Assembly: GCF_016734815.1 (NCBI RefSeq)
Contig: NZ_JAERQF010000007.1
Location: forward strand, 121,599-185,598
Direction of reading: 5' to 3'
Length of the DNA: 64,000 nt
DNA from: Hymenobacter rubidus
GTDB taxonomy: Bacteria; Bacteroidota; Bacteroidia; Cytophagales; Hymenobacteraceae
Within the stretch, counting starts at the first letter, position 1, and every line of letters begins with the position of its first letter. Both the position numbers and the translations under genes were made by a program. Under the pieces are notes generated by a model. The model was not told where the DNA came from. It did no database searches and saw nothing but the letters and a program-made list of their open reading frames with translations. Below are positions 24,983-32,573 of this stretch, piece by piece.

Positions 24983-25498
24983 ATGGCTTTCCCTTTCTTT
25001 GGCGATGATAAATCGACGGTGGCCCGGTTGCTTGCCACCCTGCCCCAGCGCGGCCGTTTGGAATGGATTGGGCAGCGGCCCGTGCGCCGCGCGCCGCTAC
25101 TGGCCGTGCCGGAAGCCGAATTGAAAACGGATTCGCACCTGCTCGGCGACCACGCCCGCCCCAAAGCCGGCGGCAAGCGGCAAATCACGCTCGTTCAGCA
25201 CGAGCACCTGGCGGCGGTGGCCGGCTTTCTGGGGCTGGAAGGCCCCGTGGCGCCCGGCCGCCTGCGCCGCAACCTGGTGGTGAGCGGCCTGAACCTGCTG
25301 GCCCTGAAAAACCGTCAGATTCAGATTGGCGAGGAGGTGGTGCTCGACATTACCGGCGAATGCCACCCCTGCTCGCGCATGGAGGAGGAGCTGGGGCCCG
25401 GCGGCTACAACGCCATGCGCGGCCACGGCGGCCTCACGGCGCATATCGCGCAGGGCGGCATCATCCGGCTGGGCGATGTGGTGCGGGTGGTAGCTTGA
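24983..25498 (+). CDS. MOSC domain-containing protein (YiiM-like)
   Basis: 171 residues. The MOSC beta-barrel is seen in LEWIGQRPVRRAPLL, the DHARPKAGGKRQITLVQHEHL segment and the conserved GECHPCSRMEEELGPGGYNAMRGHGGL motif, whose Cys residues are the predicted molybdenum-cofactor or sulfur ligands. MOSC proteins carry or transfer sulfur to metal cofactors, and YiiM relatives act in detoxifying N-hydroxylated bases. The ATG at 24983 fits the domain start. It follows the membrane protein gene by 42 bp. Confidence 0.85.
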   Translation: MAFPFFGDDKSTVARLLATLPQRGRLEWIGQRPVRRAPLLAVPEAELKTDSHLLGDHARPKAGGKRQITLVQHEHLAAVAGFLGLEGPVAPGRLRRNLVVSGLNLLALKNRQIQIGEEVVLDITGECHPCSRMEEELGPGGYNAMRGHGGLTAHIAQGGIIRLGDVVRVVA

Positions 25499-25712
25499 GT
25501 AAAAGGCTTACGTTCAGCAGCAAATGCTATTTCACAATTAAGCTTTTTGGCTGCACCAATGCATACTTGCCTTAGTTTATCGGCATTAGTGACCCTATTT
25601 TTCATCCGAAATCGATTGGATTATCGTATCTGCTACATTCCAACTCCGGGCACTTTCTTCTTCCTGCTTTAGTTCAGGGACTTATTTAATAAACCTCATT
25701 TTTTTAGATGGT

Positions 25713-28700
25713 ATGTCTACACCCCTACAGCCCCCGTTAGCACCAGGTCGCCTGCTTCGGCCATTGCTCTTGGCCGCCCTCCTGCTTGGCAACATAGTTG
25801 GAGTACGGGCCCAACAGTTTCTTTACGGCATAGGTACGTTGAGCCGTACCATTGATGCGTCGGAAGGCAACCCGTTCCTCCCAACCGGTGTCACCTATGA
25901 AGCCGGCACGCAAGGCATTTTTAGAATTAGCACTGTTCCGAGCACTTTTGGTAGCCCGGCAACGCTGGCCACCCCGATAACTGGGTACACCACTCCTACT
26001 ACGGCGACTCCGCGCCAAAGCATTATCGGGTCCGATTACCGGACCAGCAATGGCCTGCTGTATGCCCTGGGCTATACTCCACCTAGCAATGCCACGCTGC
26101 CGGGCTCGGCGCAGCTCTACACACTGGCACCAACCACCGGGGTCCTGACCCCGGTAGGAACAGCCCAATCTTTGATACTAGGCACAAACATTACGCATAT
26201 CGGATTTGACTTTAACCCGGTTGAGGATTTGATTCGGGTAGTGGGCTTATCAGGCAAGAATTACCGTTTAAATCCAGCGACCGGAGCCATCGCAAGCATC
26301 GATACAGACGTGGCGTATGCAGCTACCGATACCCGCGCGGGCATAACGCCAGGCATTGGCACCGTGGCCTACACCAATGCCTACATTGGCGCTACCACCA
26401 CGCAACTGTACGACATTGACGAAGTCAATGGCGCCATACTGGTGGGGCAGAATCCGCCCAATGCCGGCACCCTCAACAGCATTGCCCCCATTACCAACCC
26501 GCCTAGCTTCGTCAATTTTTCTGTAGCACAGGGCCTGGATATAGATATTTCCCATATTTCCGGTGCGGATGTAGCGTATTTGATAGAAGTGTCGGACCCG
26601 GACTTGCGGCCGACAGTGACTGTTTTTGGCACCACTATACCGAACCCCAATTATGGTGCAGCGGCCAGCAACCTGCAAATTCTGAACCTGACCGATGGCA
26701 CCGTGACTAACCGGACGAACGTAATTCCGGCGCGGAACCTCACTCCCTTCAACATCTACGACATTGCGGTGCCCATGCCCAATCCGCTTATTTCGGTGCG
26801 GCAAGGCATTCTTACCTTAGCCAACGGGGCTACCTATTCCGGCTTCCCCAATACCCAGGTGGGCAGCACGTCGGCCCCGGTTACGTTCACCATTTCCAAT
26901 GCCAGCACAACCGACCCGCTGACGATTTCAGGCATCAGCACCACGGGCGAATTTGCTCTGAGCGGCACGGCACCCACCACGGTGGCTCCCGGTGGCTCGG
27001 CTACGTTCGACCTCACGTTTACGCCCACGGTGGCTGGCACCCGCACCGGTACGGTGAGCATCGCCAACAACAGCCCTGGCAACACGCCGTACGTCATCAA
27101 CCTCAGCGGTGTGGGAGTTGCCCCCAATCCGCTCATCAGCGTAAGCCAGGGCGCTACTACCTATGCCAATGGCAGCACGTATAGCGGCTTTCCCACCACG
27201 GCCCAGGGCAGTACTTCTTCGCCGGTGACGTTTACCATCACCAACAGCAGCACCACGGATGCGCTGACCATTGGCGGCATTACCACCACGGGCGACTTTG
27301 CCTTGAGCGGCGCGGCCCCTACCACGGTGGCTCCGGGCGCCAGCGCTACGTTCAACCTCACGTTTACGCCCACGGCGGGCGGCACGCGGACGGGCACGGT
27401 GAGCATTGCCAACAACAGCCAGACCAACAACCCCTACGTCATTAACCTCAGCGGTCAGAGTCCCGTCAATCCTTTGATTGCGGTGAGCCAGGCCGGTACG
27501 CCGGTTGCAAACGGCAGCACCTTCTCGGGCTTTGCCACTACCACCCAAGGCAGCAGCTCCACGCTCACCTTCACCATCACCAACGCCAGCGCCACGGATG
27601 CCCTGACACTGGGTGCCTTCACCGTAACCGGGCCGTTTGCCGTGAGTGGCACCGCGCCTACCAACGTGCCAGCCAACAGCACCGCCACCTTTGACCTCAC
27701 CTTTACGCCTACTGCAATTGGGCTCAATACGGGCTCGGTAAGCATTGCCAACAACAGCCAGGCCAACAACCCCTACGTTATTACCTTAAACGGCCAGGGC
27801 ACGGCAGCCGCGCCCGTGGACTTGGTGGTAAGCACCACGCAGAACGTGACCGGGACATACCGCAACGTCACCATCTTGGGGCCCAATACCGTGGGCGGCA
27901 CCTCCAGCAGTGGCATTGCCAACCTGACGGGCTCCCTTTCCTACTCGGGCGCGCTGGTGGTACAGCCCGGCGGCGTGCTGCTGCAAAACTGTCAGTCTAT
28001 CACCGGCAGCGGCAGCTTTGAGTTGCAGGCCGGCGCTGCCATCGCCATCTGCGACCCGGCCGGCATTGTAGCGGGCACGGCCTTGAGCGGCGCCGTGCAG
28101 GTAACGGGAGGCCGCAGCTTCAGCCCCGATGCCAGCTATTTGTACAATAACAACACCAATACGCCGCAAGTAACGGGCTCGGGCCTGCCCAGCCAGGTCC
28201 TGAACCTGGGTGTCCTCAACACGGGCAACGTGACCCTTAGCCAGGCTGTGGGCGTGAAGCAGGTACTGCGCCTGCAGGCGGGCAACCTGAACACCGGCGG
28301 TCAGACGCTCACGTTGCTTTCTTCTTCTGCAGGCACGGCGTTGGTTGATAATACCGGCACAATCGGCATTGGCGGCGTGGTGAATGGCACTGCCACAGTG
28401 CAGCGCTACATCACGCCCAATCTGAACGGCGGCCTGGGCTACCGGCACTACAGCTCGCCGGTGCAAAGCACCACCGTGGCCGACCTGACGACGACCGGCT
28501 TCACGCCCGTAGTAAATCCGCTGTATAACACGCAGGGCAACAGCGTGACGCTCTTCCCCACTGTGTATAGCTACGACCAATCCTTCGTCAACGTCAGTAC
28601 CGGCGCTGCCAACGCCGACTTTGACAAGGGCTGGCGCTCCCCCAACACCACGGGCGATGTACTGGTGCCTACCCTGGGCTATACCGTGAACATCACCGCC

Positions 28701-29792
28701 TCGGCCAACGTGGACTTTGTGGGCACCCTCAACAACCTGACCCTTCCGACGGGCAGCCTGCTGCGCGGCAGCCAAACCATGAGCGGCTACCATCTGCGGG
28801 GCAACCCCTACCCGTCGCCGCTCAACTGGTCGTCGATTCTCAGCAACAACCGCGCCCCCGGCATCGAGAATGCCCTGTATGTGTTCAAAAGCAGCGGCCA
28901 GTACTCGGGCACCTACACCAGCTTCGTGAACGGCCAAAGCACCAATACGGGCACCAATATTTTGCCGCTGGGGCAGGGCTTCCTGGTGCGCACGGCGCCT
29001 GGCCAGACCGGCAGCATTACCTTCGATAACGTAGACCGCATCACGACCTTCGACCCCACGCCCTTCCAGCGCGGCGCCCGCGATACCCGCACTCAGCTCA
29101 CCATTGCCCTGGGCAATGCCAGTGTTCGCACCCAAGCCGTAGTCTATTTTGAAGCCGGGGCCACTGCAGCCTTCGATGCAGCCTTCGATGCCCACACCCT
29201 GCCGGCCCCCAATGGCCTGCTGCTGGCCACCGAAACACCGGCCGCCGAGCCGTTGTCCATCAATGGCCTGCCGCTTCTGACCGCGACCGATGTATTGGTG
29301 CCGTTGGAAGTAGCCACTGCCGCTGCCGGAACCTACACCCTGAGCGTGGACAACCTCACGAACCTCCCCGCCAACTACCACGCCTACCTGCGCGACGCCC
29401 TCACCGGCACCTACACCGACCTGGCCACCACGCCCTCGCTGAGCCTGACGATGGCGGCTTCTGGCCCGCCCAGCGGCCGCTACGCCCTGCTCTTCACCAC
29501 CCAGGCCCGCGTGCTGGCTACTGCCCCGGCCGCTTTGGCTAAGCTGGCCAGCGTGTACCCCAACCCGGCCCATGGCACCGCTACGCTGCTGCTGCCCGTG
29601 GCACTACGCGGCACGCAAGCCACCACCGTGGCAATCGTCGACAACGTGGGACGCACGGTGCTCACCCGCACGCTGGCTGCCGGTGCAGTAGAAACGCTGG
29701 ACCTGCCCTTGGCTGGTTTGGCTCCCGGCATCTACTCGGTGCAAGCCCAGACTGCAACTGGTCTGGTAGCCAAGCGCCTTGTGGTGCAATAA
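25713..29792 (+). CDS. Large secreted protein: DUF4394, three Ig-like repeats, T9SS signal
   Basis: 1359 residues. A signal peptide (LLLAALLLGNIVGVRAQ) precedes a DUF4394 domain (about 36-350, with HIGFDFNPVEDLIRVVG). Three tandem repeats of about 114 residues begin at about 357, 472 and 586. Each starts NPLI, contains TFTITN or similar and FDLTFTPT, and ends NPYVI.L.G, like choice-of-anchor D/ASH-type beta domains. A beta-rich region follows. The last about 80 residues start SVYPNPAHGTATL and end KRLVVQ, a type A sorting domain of the type IX secretion system. It is expected to be exported and attached to the cell surface or released. Confidence 0.93.
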   Translation: MSTPLQPPLAPGRLLRPLLLAALLLGNIVGVRAQQFLYGIGTLSRTIDASEGNPFLPTGVTYEAGTQGIFRISTVPSTFGSPATLATPITGYTTPTTATPRQSIIGSDYRTSNGLLYALGYTPPSNATLPGSAQLYTLAPTTGVLTPVGTAQSLILGTNITHIGFDFNPVEDLIRVVGLSGKNYRLNPATGAIASIDTDVAYAATDTRAGITPGIGTVAYTNAYIGATTTQLYDIDEVNGAILVGQNPPNAGTLNSIAPITNPPSFVNFSVAQGLDIDISHISGADVAYLIEVSDPDLRPTVTVFGTTIPNPNYGAAASNLQILNLTDGTVTNRTNVIPARNLTPFNIYDIAVPMPNPLISVRQGILTLANGATYSGFPNTQVGSTSAPVTFTISNASTTDPLTISGISTTGEFALSGTAPTTVAPGGSATFDLTFTPTVAGTRTGTVSIANNSPGNTPYVINLSGVGVAPNPLISVSQGATTYANGSTYSGFPTTAQGSTSSPVTFTITNSSTTDALTIGGITTTGDFALSGAAPTTVAPGASATFNLTFTPTAGGTRTGTVSIANNSQTNNPYVINLSGQSPVNPLIAVSQAGTPVANGSTFSGFATTTQGSSSTLTFTITNASATDALTLGAFTVTGPFAVSGTAPTNVPANSTATFDLTFTPTAIGLNTGSVSIANNSQANNPYVITLNGQGTAAAPVDLVVSTTQNVTGTYRNVTILGPNTVGGTSSSGIANLTGSLSYSGALVVQPGGVLLQNCQSITGSGSFELQAGAAIAICDPAGIVAGTALSGAVQVTGGRSFSPDASYLYNNNTNTPQVTGSGLPSQVLNLGVLNTGNVTLSQAVGVKQVLRLQAGNLNTGGQTLTLLSSSAGTALVDNTGTIGIGGVVNGTATVQRYITPNLNGGLGYRHYSSPVQSTTVADLTTTGFTPVVNPLYNTQGNSVTLFPTVYSYDQSFVNVSTGAANADFDKGWRSPNTTGDVLVPTLGYTVNITASANVDFVGTLNNLTLPTGSLLRGSQTMSGYHLRGNPYPSPLNWSSILSNNRAPGIENALYVFKSSGQYSGTYTSFVNGQSTNTGTNILPLGQGFLVRTAPGQTGSITFDNVDRITTFDPTPFQRGARDTRTQLTIALGNASVRTQAVVYFEAGATAAFDAAFDAHTLPAPNGLLLATETPAAEPLSINGLPLLTATDVLVPLEVATAAAGTYTLSVDNLTNLPANYHAYLRDALTGTYTDLATTPSLSLTMAASGPPSGRYALLFTTQARVLATAPAALAKLASVYPNPAHGTATLLLPVALRGTQATTVAIVDNVGRTVLTRTLAAGAVETLDLPLAGLAPGIYSVQAQTATGLVAKRLVVQ

Positions 29793-29820
29793 GTGCGTCT
29801 CTGCCGCTACCGGCAACTAA

Positions 29821-29856
29821 CAAAAAGGCCCCAATTAGACAATTGGGGCCTTTTTG
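29821..29856 (+). terminator. Intrinsic terminator after the T9SS protein gene
   Basis: A 16-bp perfect stem, CAAAAAGGCCCCAATT with its complement, around an AGAC loop and followed by T-rich sequence. It lies 28 bp past the stop codon. Confidence 0.92.
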
Positions 29857-29882
29857 TTTTTCCTTCAGAATACCTTTTTACT

Positions 29883-29915
29883 TAAAAAAACCTCCCGCCA
29901 GAAGCGAGAGGCTTT
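29883..29915 (-). terminator. Terminator for rtcB
   Basis: Read on the minus strand, CCTCTCGC TTCTG GCGGGAGG forms an 8-position stem with one mismatch and is followed by seven T. It is placed about 90 bp past the rtcB stop. Confidence 0.75.
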
Positions 29916-30000
29916 CCGAGCTATGAAAACAACTGTCCCCTGTGGAGACACGCTGTAAATACGCTGAATGCCGGGTGGTTGGATTGTAAAGCCCATAATT

Positions 30001-31401
30001 TTATGCCCCGTCCATCCGCACAATTTTCGGGGTGAACGAGCCTAGCACATCCACCAACTCGCGCTGGCTGGCCATTACGGCACGAATGTCCTTATAGGCC
30101 TGGGGTGCTTCGTCCAATCCGCCGCCGATGAGTTCGATGCCGTGCTCGGCAAGGTACTTGCGCACCTGGCCTTCGCCCAACTCGGCCTTGGCGCGGGTGC
30201 GCGACATCAGCCGCCCCGCCCCGTGCGAGGCCGATGCCAACGACTCGGCCACGCCCCGGCCGCGCACAATGAAGCCAGGGGCCGTCATCGAGCCGGGGAT
30301 GATGCCGAGCACACCCGCGCCGGCCGGCGTGGCGCCCTTGCGGTGGGTGATGACCTCGCGGCCGTCGGCCAGCCGTTCTTTCCAGGCGAAGTTGTGGTGG
30401 TTTTCCACTTTCGCCAGGGGCTTTTCGCCGAGGGCGCGGGCCAGGCGGCGGTGAATCTGCTCGTGGCAGGCCGAGGCGTAGTCGCCGGCCAGCGTCATGG
30501 CGGCCCAGTATTCCTGGCCGGCTTCGGTGTCGAGGCCGAGCCAGGCGAGGTGCTGGGCTTCGCCGGGAAGCTGGCACACGTCCTTGGCGAGCTTGGTGTA
30601 GCGCTCGGCAATGCCGGCGCCCAGGCCCCGCGAGCCAGAGTGCGAGAGCACGCCCAGGTACTGGCCCACGGGCACGCCCAGCTCGTTTTCCGCCTCCGTG
30701 ATTTCGACGATGCCGAACTCCACAAAGTGGTTGCCGGAGCCGGAAGTCCCGACTTGCTCAGCAGCTTTATCGAGCTTATTTTTCAGGAAGGGAATTTCCC
30801 GGAACTCGGGCCGGTCAAGCACGGCGTGGTCGAGGCGCTGGCCCCGCTCCCAGCCCCGGCCGCTGCCGAAGCGGGTGTTTTCGAGCAGCAGGCTGCGCAG
30901 CTCCTGAGTGCGCTGGGCGAGGTATTTGGGCGGCAGGTCGAACACCGACAGGGCCATGCGGCAGCCGATGTCGACGCCCACGGCGTAGGGAATCACCGCG
31001 TTATCCGTGGCGAGCACGCCGCCGATGGGCAGGCCGTAGCCATGGTGGGCGTCGGGCATGAGCGCGCCGGCCACGGTCACGGGCAGTTTCATGGCCGTTT
31101 CCATCTGGTGGATGGCGCTGGGGTCGATGTGCTCGGCCCCGAACACGGCGTAGTCCTTGCGCTCCACCAGGGCAATGTGGCGGTTGGGCGGGGGCAGCAA
31201 GGCGGCGGCCGTGTGGCTCCAGTCGAGGTGGGTGAGGTAGTTGTTGGGATTATTCAGAAGTTGACCTAGCAAAGCCAGCTGGTCGGTTTGGGAGAGTTTT
31301 TTGAGATGCTTGCGCTGCAATTGCGCCAGCGCGAGCCCAATGGCACGGCCTTCGGGGAAACCAAGGTTTCGGAGGTCGTTGCCGCGTAGTGAATTGGCCA
31401 T
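30001..31401 (-). CDS. rtcB: RNA-splicing ligase RtcB
   Basis: 466 residues. RtcB joins RNA ends carrying 2',3'-cyclic phosphate or 3'-phosphate to a 5'-OH, using GTP and Mn2+. All signature parts are visible: PDAHHGYGLPIGGV (about 116-129), VGVDIGCRM with Asp144 and Cys147, GSGNHFVEFG with His225, SHSGSRGLG with His254, ENHHNFAW (His335/336) and the guanylylated histidine His393 in ASHGAGRLMSR. The gene lies downstream of an array of tRNA-like RNAs and a Ro60 gene on the same strand, which points to RNA repair rather than tRNA splicing. The start is 64 bp past the last RNA unit. Confidence 0.97.
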   Translation of the reverse strand: MANSLRGNDLRNLGFPEGRAIGLALAQLQRKHLKKLSQTDQLALLGQLLNNPNNYLTHLDWSHTAAALLPPPNRHIALVERKDYAVFGAEHIDPSAIHQMETAMKLPVTVAGALMPDAHHGYGLPIGGVLATDNAVIPYAVGVDIGCRMALSVFDLPPKYLAQRTQELRSLLLENTRFGSGRGWERGQRLDHAVLDRPEFREIPFLKNKLDKAAEQVGTSGSGNHFVEFGIVEITEAENELGVPVGQYLGVLSHSGSRGLGAGIAERYTKLAKDVCQLPGEAQHLAWLGLDTEAGQEYWAAMTLAGDYASACHEQIHRRLARALGEKPLAKVENHHNFAWKERLADGREVITHRKGATPAGAGVLGIIPGSMTAPGFIVRGRGVAESLASASHGAGRLMSRTRAKAELGEGQVRKYLAEHGIELIGGGLDEAPQAYKDIRAVMASQRELVDVLGSFTPKIVRMDGA

Positions 31402-31465
31402 GGGAATGGTCGTTGCACGAGGGTGAGGCGCTTAGTTGGGCCTCATTCGTTGATGATGAAAAAGA

Positions 31466-31617
31466 AATAAAACGGGCCGGGCAACAGACGCAACGCCCAA
31501 TGATGTGCTCTAACCGACTGAGCGACCGCGAGCCAAAGCCCACGGGCCGGCCTCGAACCGGCGACCCCATCGCCCCTAGCGAAGTAGGGCGGTGCTACGG
31601 CACCGGCGCGTTTTATT
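31466..31617 (-). ncRNA. Y RNA-like unit Y7 (last of array), class I permuted tRNA module
   Basis: The ends form a 15-bp outer helix with one mismatch (AATAAAACG.GCCGG with CCGGC.CGTTTTATT). The internal loop is TGCCGTA / GTCTGTTGC. The inner helix is GCACCGCCC with GGGCGTTGC (one mismatch), then CTTCG. The core is a permuted tRNA: T arm GCCGG-TTCGAGG-CCGGC (31546-31562), acceptor strands CCGTGGG and CTCGCGG fully paired (two G.U) and capped by CTTTGG, then D arm GCTC-AGTCGGTTA-GAGC, then CATC pairing with GATG as an anticodon-type stem. The variable region is GGGTC, so class I. Nearest to rtcB. Confidence 0.8.
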
Positions 31618-31625
31618 CAGAAAAA

Positions 31626-31702
31626 GCCGGAGCAACAGGCGGCTTGCATTGGGCCAAAAGGCGACTTAACAGGTCGAAGAACGCAAGCCTACGGCATCCG
31701 GC
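31626..31702 (-). ncRNA. Y RNA-like unit Y6, minimal core without T arm
   Basis: Outer helix GCCGGA / TCCGGC, loop strands TGCCGTA and GCCTGTTGC, inner 8-bp helix GGCTTGCG / TGCAAGCC (one G.U), then CTTCG. The core is only about 33 nt and holds a hairpin CGAC-CTGTTAA-GTCG, shaped like an anticodon arm with a 7-nt loop reading GUU at positions 34-36. No T arm, acceptor or D arm is present, so it is either a degraded unit or a minimal form. Confidence 0.6.
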
Positions 31703-31713
31703 CGTGTGGCGTA

Positions 31714-31796
31714 TAGAGACGCAATATTTTGCGTCTCATCGTTGAACGAATCGCCGGACGATTTCCAGACGATGAGACGCAAGTGTCGCGTCTCTA
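31714..31796. repeat. Inverted repeat (TAGAGACGCAA...) inserted between array units
   Basis: Arms of about 29 bp (TAGAGACGC and GCGTCTCATCGT parts) are imperfect reverse complements around a CGCCGGACGA-containing centre. It sits exactly between units Y5 and Y6, which are otherwise closely spaced. It looks like a mobile intergenic palindrome with no gene of its own. Confidence 0.8.
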
Positions 31797-31801
31797 CCGC
31801 A

Positions 31802-31967
31802 ATTTCAAATTCCGCCGGGGCAACAAGCGCCCGGCCTGCTAGTCCTGCTCTACCACTGAGCTACGAAAACGGCCTCATGGCTATTTCCGGCGGGGTTCAA
31901 ACCCGCGACCTGGGCGTTAAAAGCGCGAAGCATGGCCGGACTACGGCGCCCGGACAGGAATTGAAAT
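31802..31967 (-). ncRNA. Y RNA-like unit Y5, class I permuted tRNA module
   Basis: The outer helix joins ATTTCAATTCC and CCGGG to CCCGG and GGAATTTGAAAT, with a small internal bulge. The loop strands are CGCCGTA and GCTTGTTGC. The inner 8-bp helix is GTCCGGCC / GGCCGGGC (one G.U), followed by CTTCG. T arm GCGGG-TTTGAAC-CCCGC, variable AGGTC, acceptor strands CGGAAAT and GTTTTCG paired over 7 bp (two G.U), extended by GCC/GGC and capped by ATGA. The D arm is GCTC-AGTGGTA-GAGC. The segment GCG-CTTTTAA-CGC before the T arm could form a short anticodon-like hairpin. Confidence 0.82.
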
Positions 31968-31970
31968 CAA

Positions 31971-32125
31971 TGCATTGGGGCAAAAAGCGGCGAGTGACTA
32001 GAACGGTATTGCGCTTTCGACCACTCAGCCACTTCAGCCGTTGCCAGCTGAAGGAGGGATTCGAACCCCCGATTCCAATCGGAACAACATAAACGAAGGA
32101 ACACTCGCCTACGGCACCCAATGCA
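31971..32125 (-). ncRNA. Y RNA-like unit Y4, class II (tRNA-Ser-like) permuted module
   Basis: 9-bp outer helix TGCATTGGG / CCCAATGCA, loop strands TGCCGTA and GCTTTTTGC, inner 8-bp perfect helix GGCGAGTG / CACTCGCC, then CTTCG. The core has anticodon-type stem TGTTG with CAATA, a long variable arm TTCC-GATT-GGAA, T arm GGGGG-TTCGAAT-CCCTC, then a 9-bp acceptor stem CTTCAGCTG / CGGCTGAAG closed by a GCAA tetraloop, then a D arm with GAGTGGTCGAA. The D arm and long variable arm are those of tRNA-Ser. The clearest unit of the array. Confidence 0.85.
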
Positions 32126-32132
32126 AGCTTTT

Positions 32133-32284
32133 GTTTCCGGCTGGGGCAACAGGCGCCGGGCCAGTTGGGGCGGCCCTACCGATGCGCATTCGCGCCGCCT
32201 CGCGGCGGCACTTCGGGAGTCGAACCCGCGACCACCCCTCATTTGGAGCGAAGAACGGCCCGGCTACGGCACCCATCTGGAAAC
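32133..32284 (-). ncRNA. Y RNA-like unit Y3, permuted tRNA module with worn D arm
   Basis: The outer helix is GTTTCC / GGAAAC plus TGGG / CCCA across a 3-nt internal loop. Loop strands TGCCGTA and GCCTGTTGC. Inner 8-bp perfect helix GCCGGGCC / GGCCCGGC, then CTTCG. T arm CGGG-TTCGACT-CCCG (4 bp plus a mismatch), acceptor GTGCCGCC / GGCGGCGC (8 bp, one G.U) closed by a GCGA tetraloop. The D arm is degenerate but keeps ATCGGTA. GCCCC pairs with GGGGT as the anticodon-type stem. Confidence 0.8.
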
Positions 32285-32308
32285 GGATTGTTTAACATAC
32301 CTCCCGAA

Positions 32309-32440
32309 AAATTCAGGGCAACAAGCGGCGGGCGTGTCAACCGCAACCGAAGCTGCGGAGGGGGAATCAAACCCGAGAAAGGTCCCGAAGGGCCATTCTT
32401 TCACCAAGCGAAGTAGCGCCCGCCTAAGGCACCCGAACCA
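32309..32440 (-). ncRNA. Y RNA-like unit Y2, class II module lacking a D arm
   Basis: Outer helix GGTTCGGG with CCCTGAATT (one bulge, two G.U), loop strands TGCCTTA and GCTTGTTGC, inner 8-bp perfect helix GGCGGGCG / CGCCCGCC, then CTTCG. The core has a variable-arm hairpin GGCCC-TTCG-GGACC-like, a weak T arm GGG-TTTGATT-CCC and an acceptor stem CCGCAGC / GTTGCGG (7 bp, one G.U) closed by a TTCG tetraloop. No D arm follows; TTGACA leads straight into the inner helix. Confidence 0.75.
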
Positions 32441-32441
32441 G

Positions 32442-32573
32442 GCGGAGCTGGCCGAGGTGGGACGTGCCACCCAGTTGGGGGCCCCGTCCCGGTCGGCGAC
32501 TGCCCCGAGTGGGCAGCCGTCTTCCTCATGTCAGCAATTTTTAAACGTAAGTCATGTCTGTTTTATTTTGAAA
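32442..32573 (-). other. Spacer between Y1 and Y2, possible decayed unit
   Basis: 132 bp with GC hairpins (CTGCCC-ACTC-GGGGCAG, and GGGACG...CGTCCC). It shares the 10-mer CCCCAACTGG with the D-arm side of unit Y3 but lacks the conserved TGCCGTA and TGTTGC strands. No reading frame convinces. Confidence 0.35.

Noticed and set aside
27786..29573. 595-codon frame antisense to the T9SS protein
   Set aside because: Shadow of the plus-strand gene; no recognisable motifs.
30142..31269. 375-codon frame antisense to rtcB
   Set aside because: Shadow of a clearly identified RtcB gene.
31526..32092. Functional tRNA genes in the array
   Set aside because: T arms and D arms look real, but their order is permuted and the acceptor ends are closed by short loops, so they cannot be mature tRNAs as encoded.
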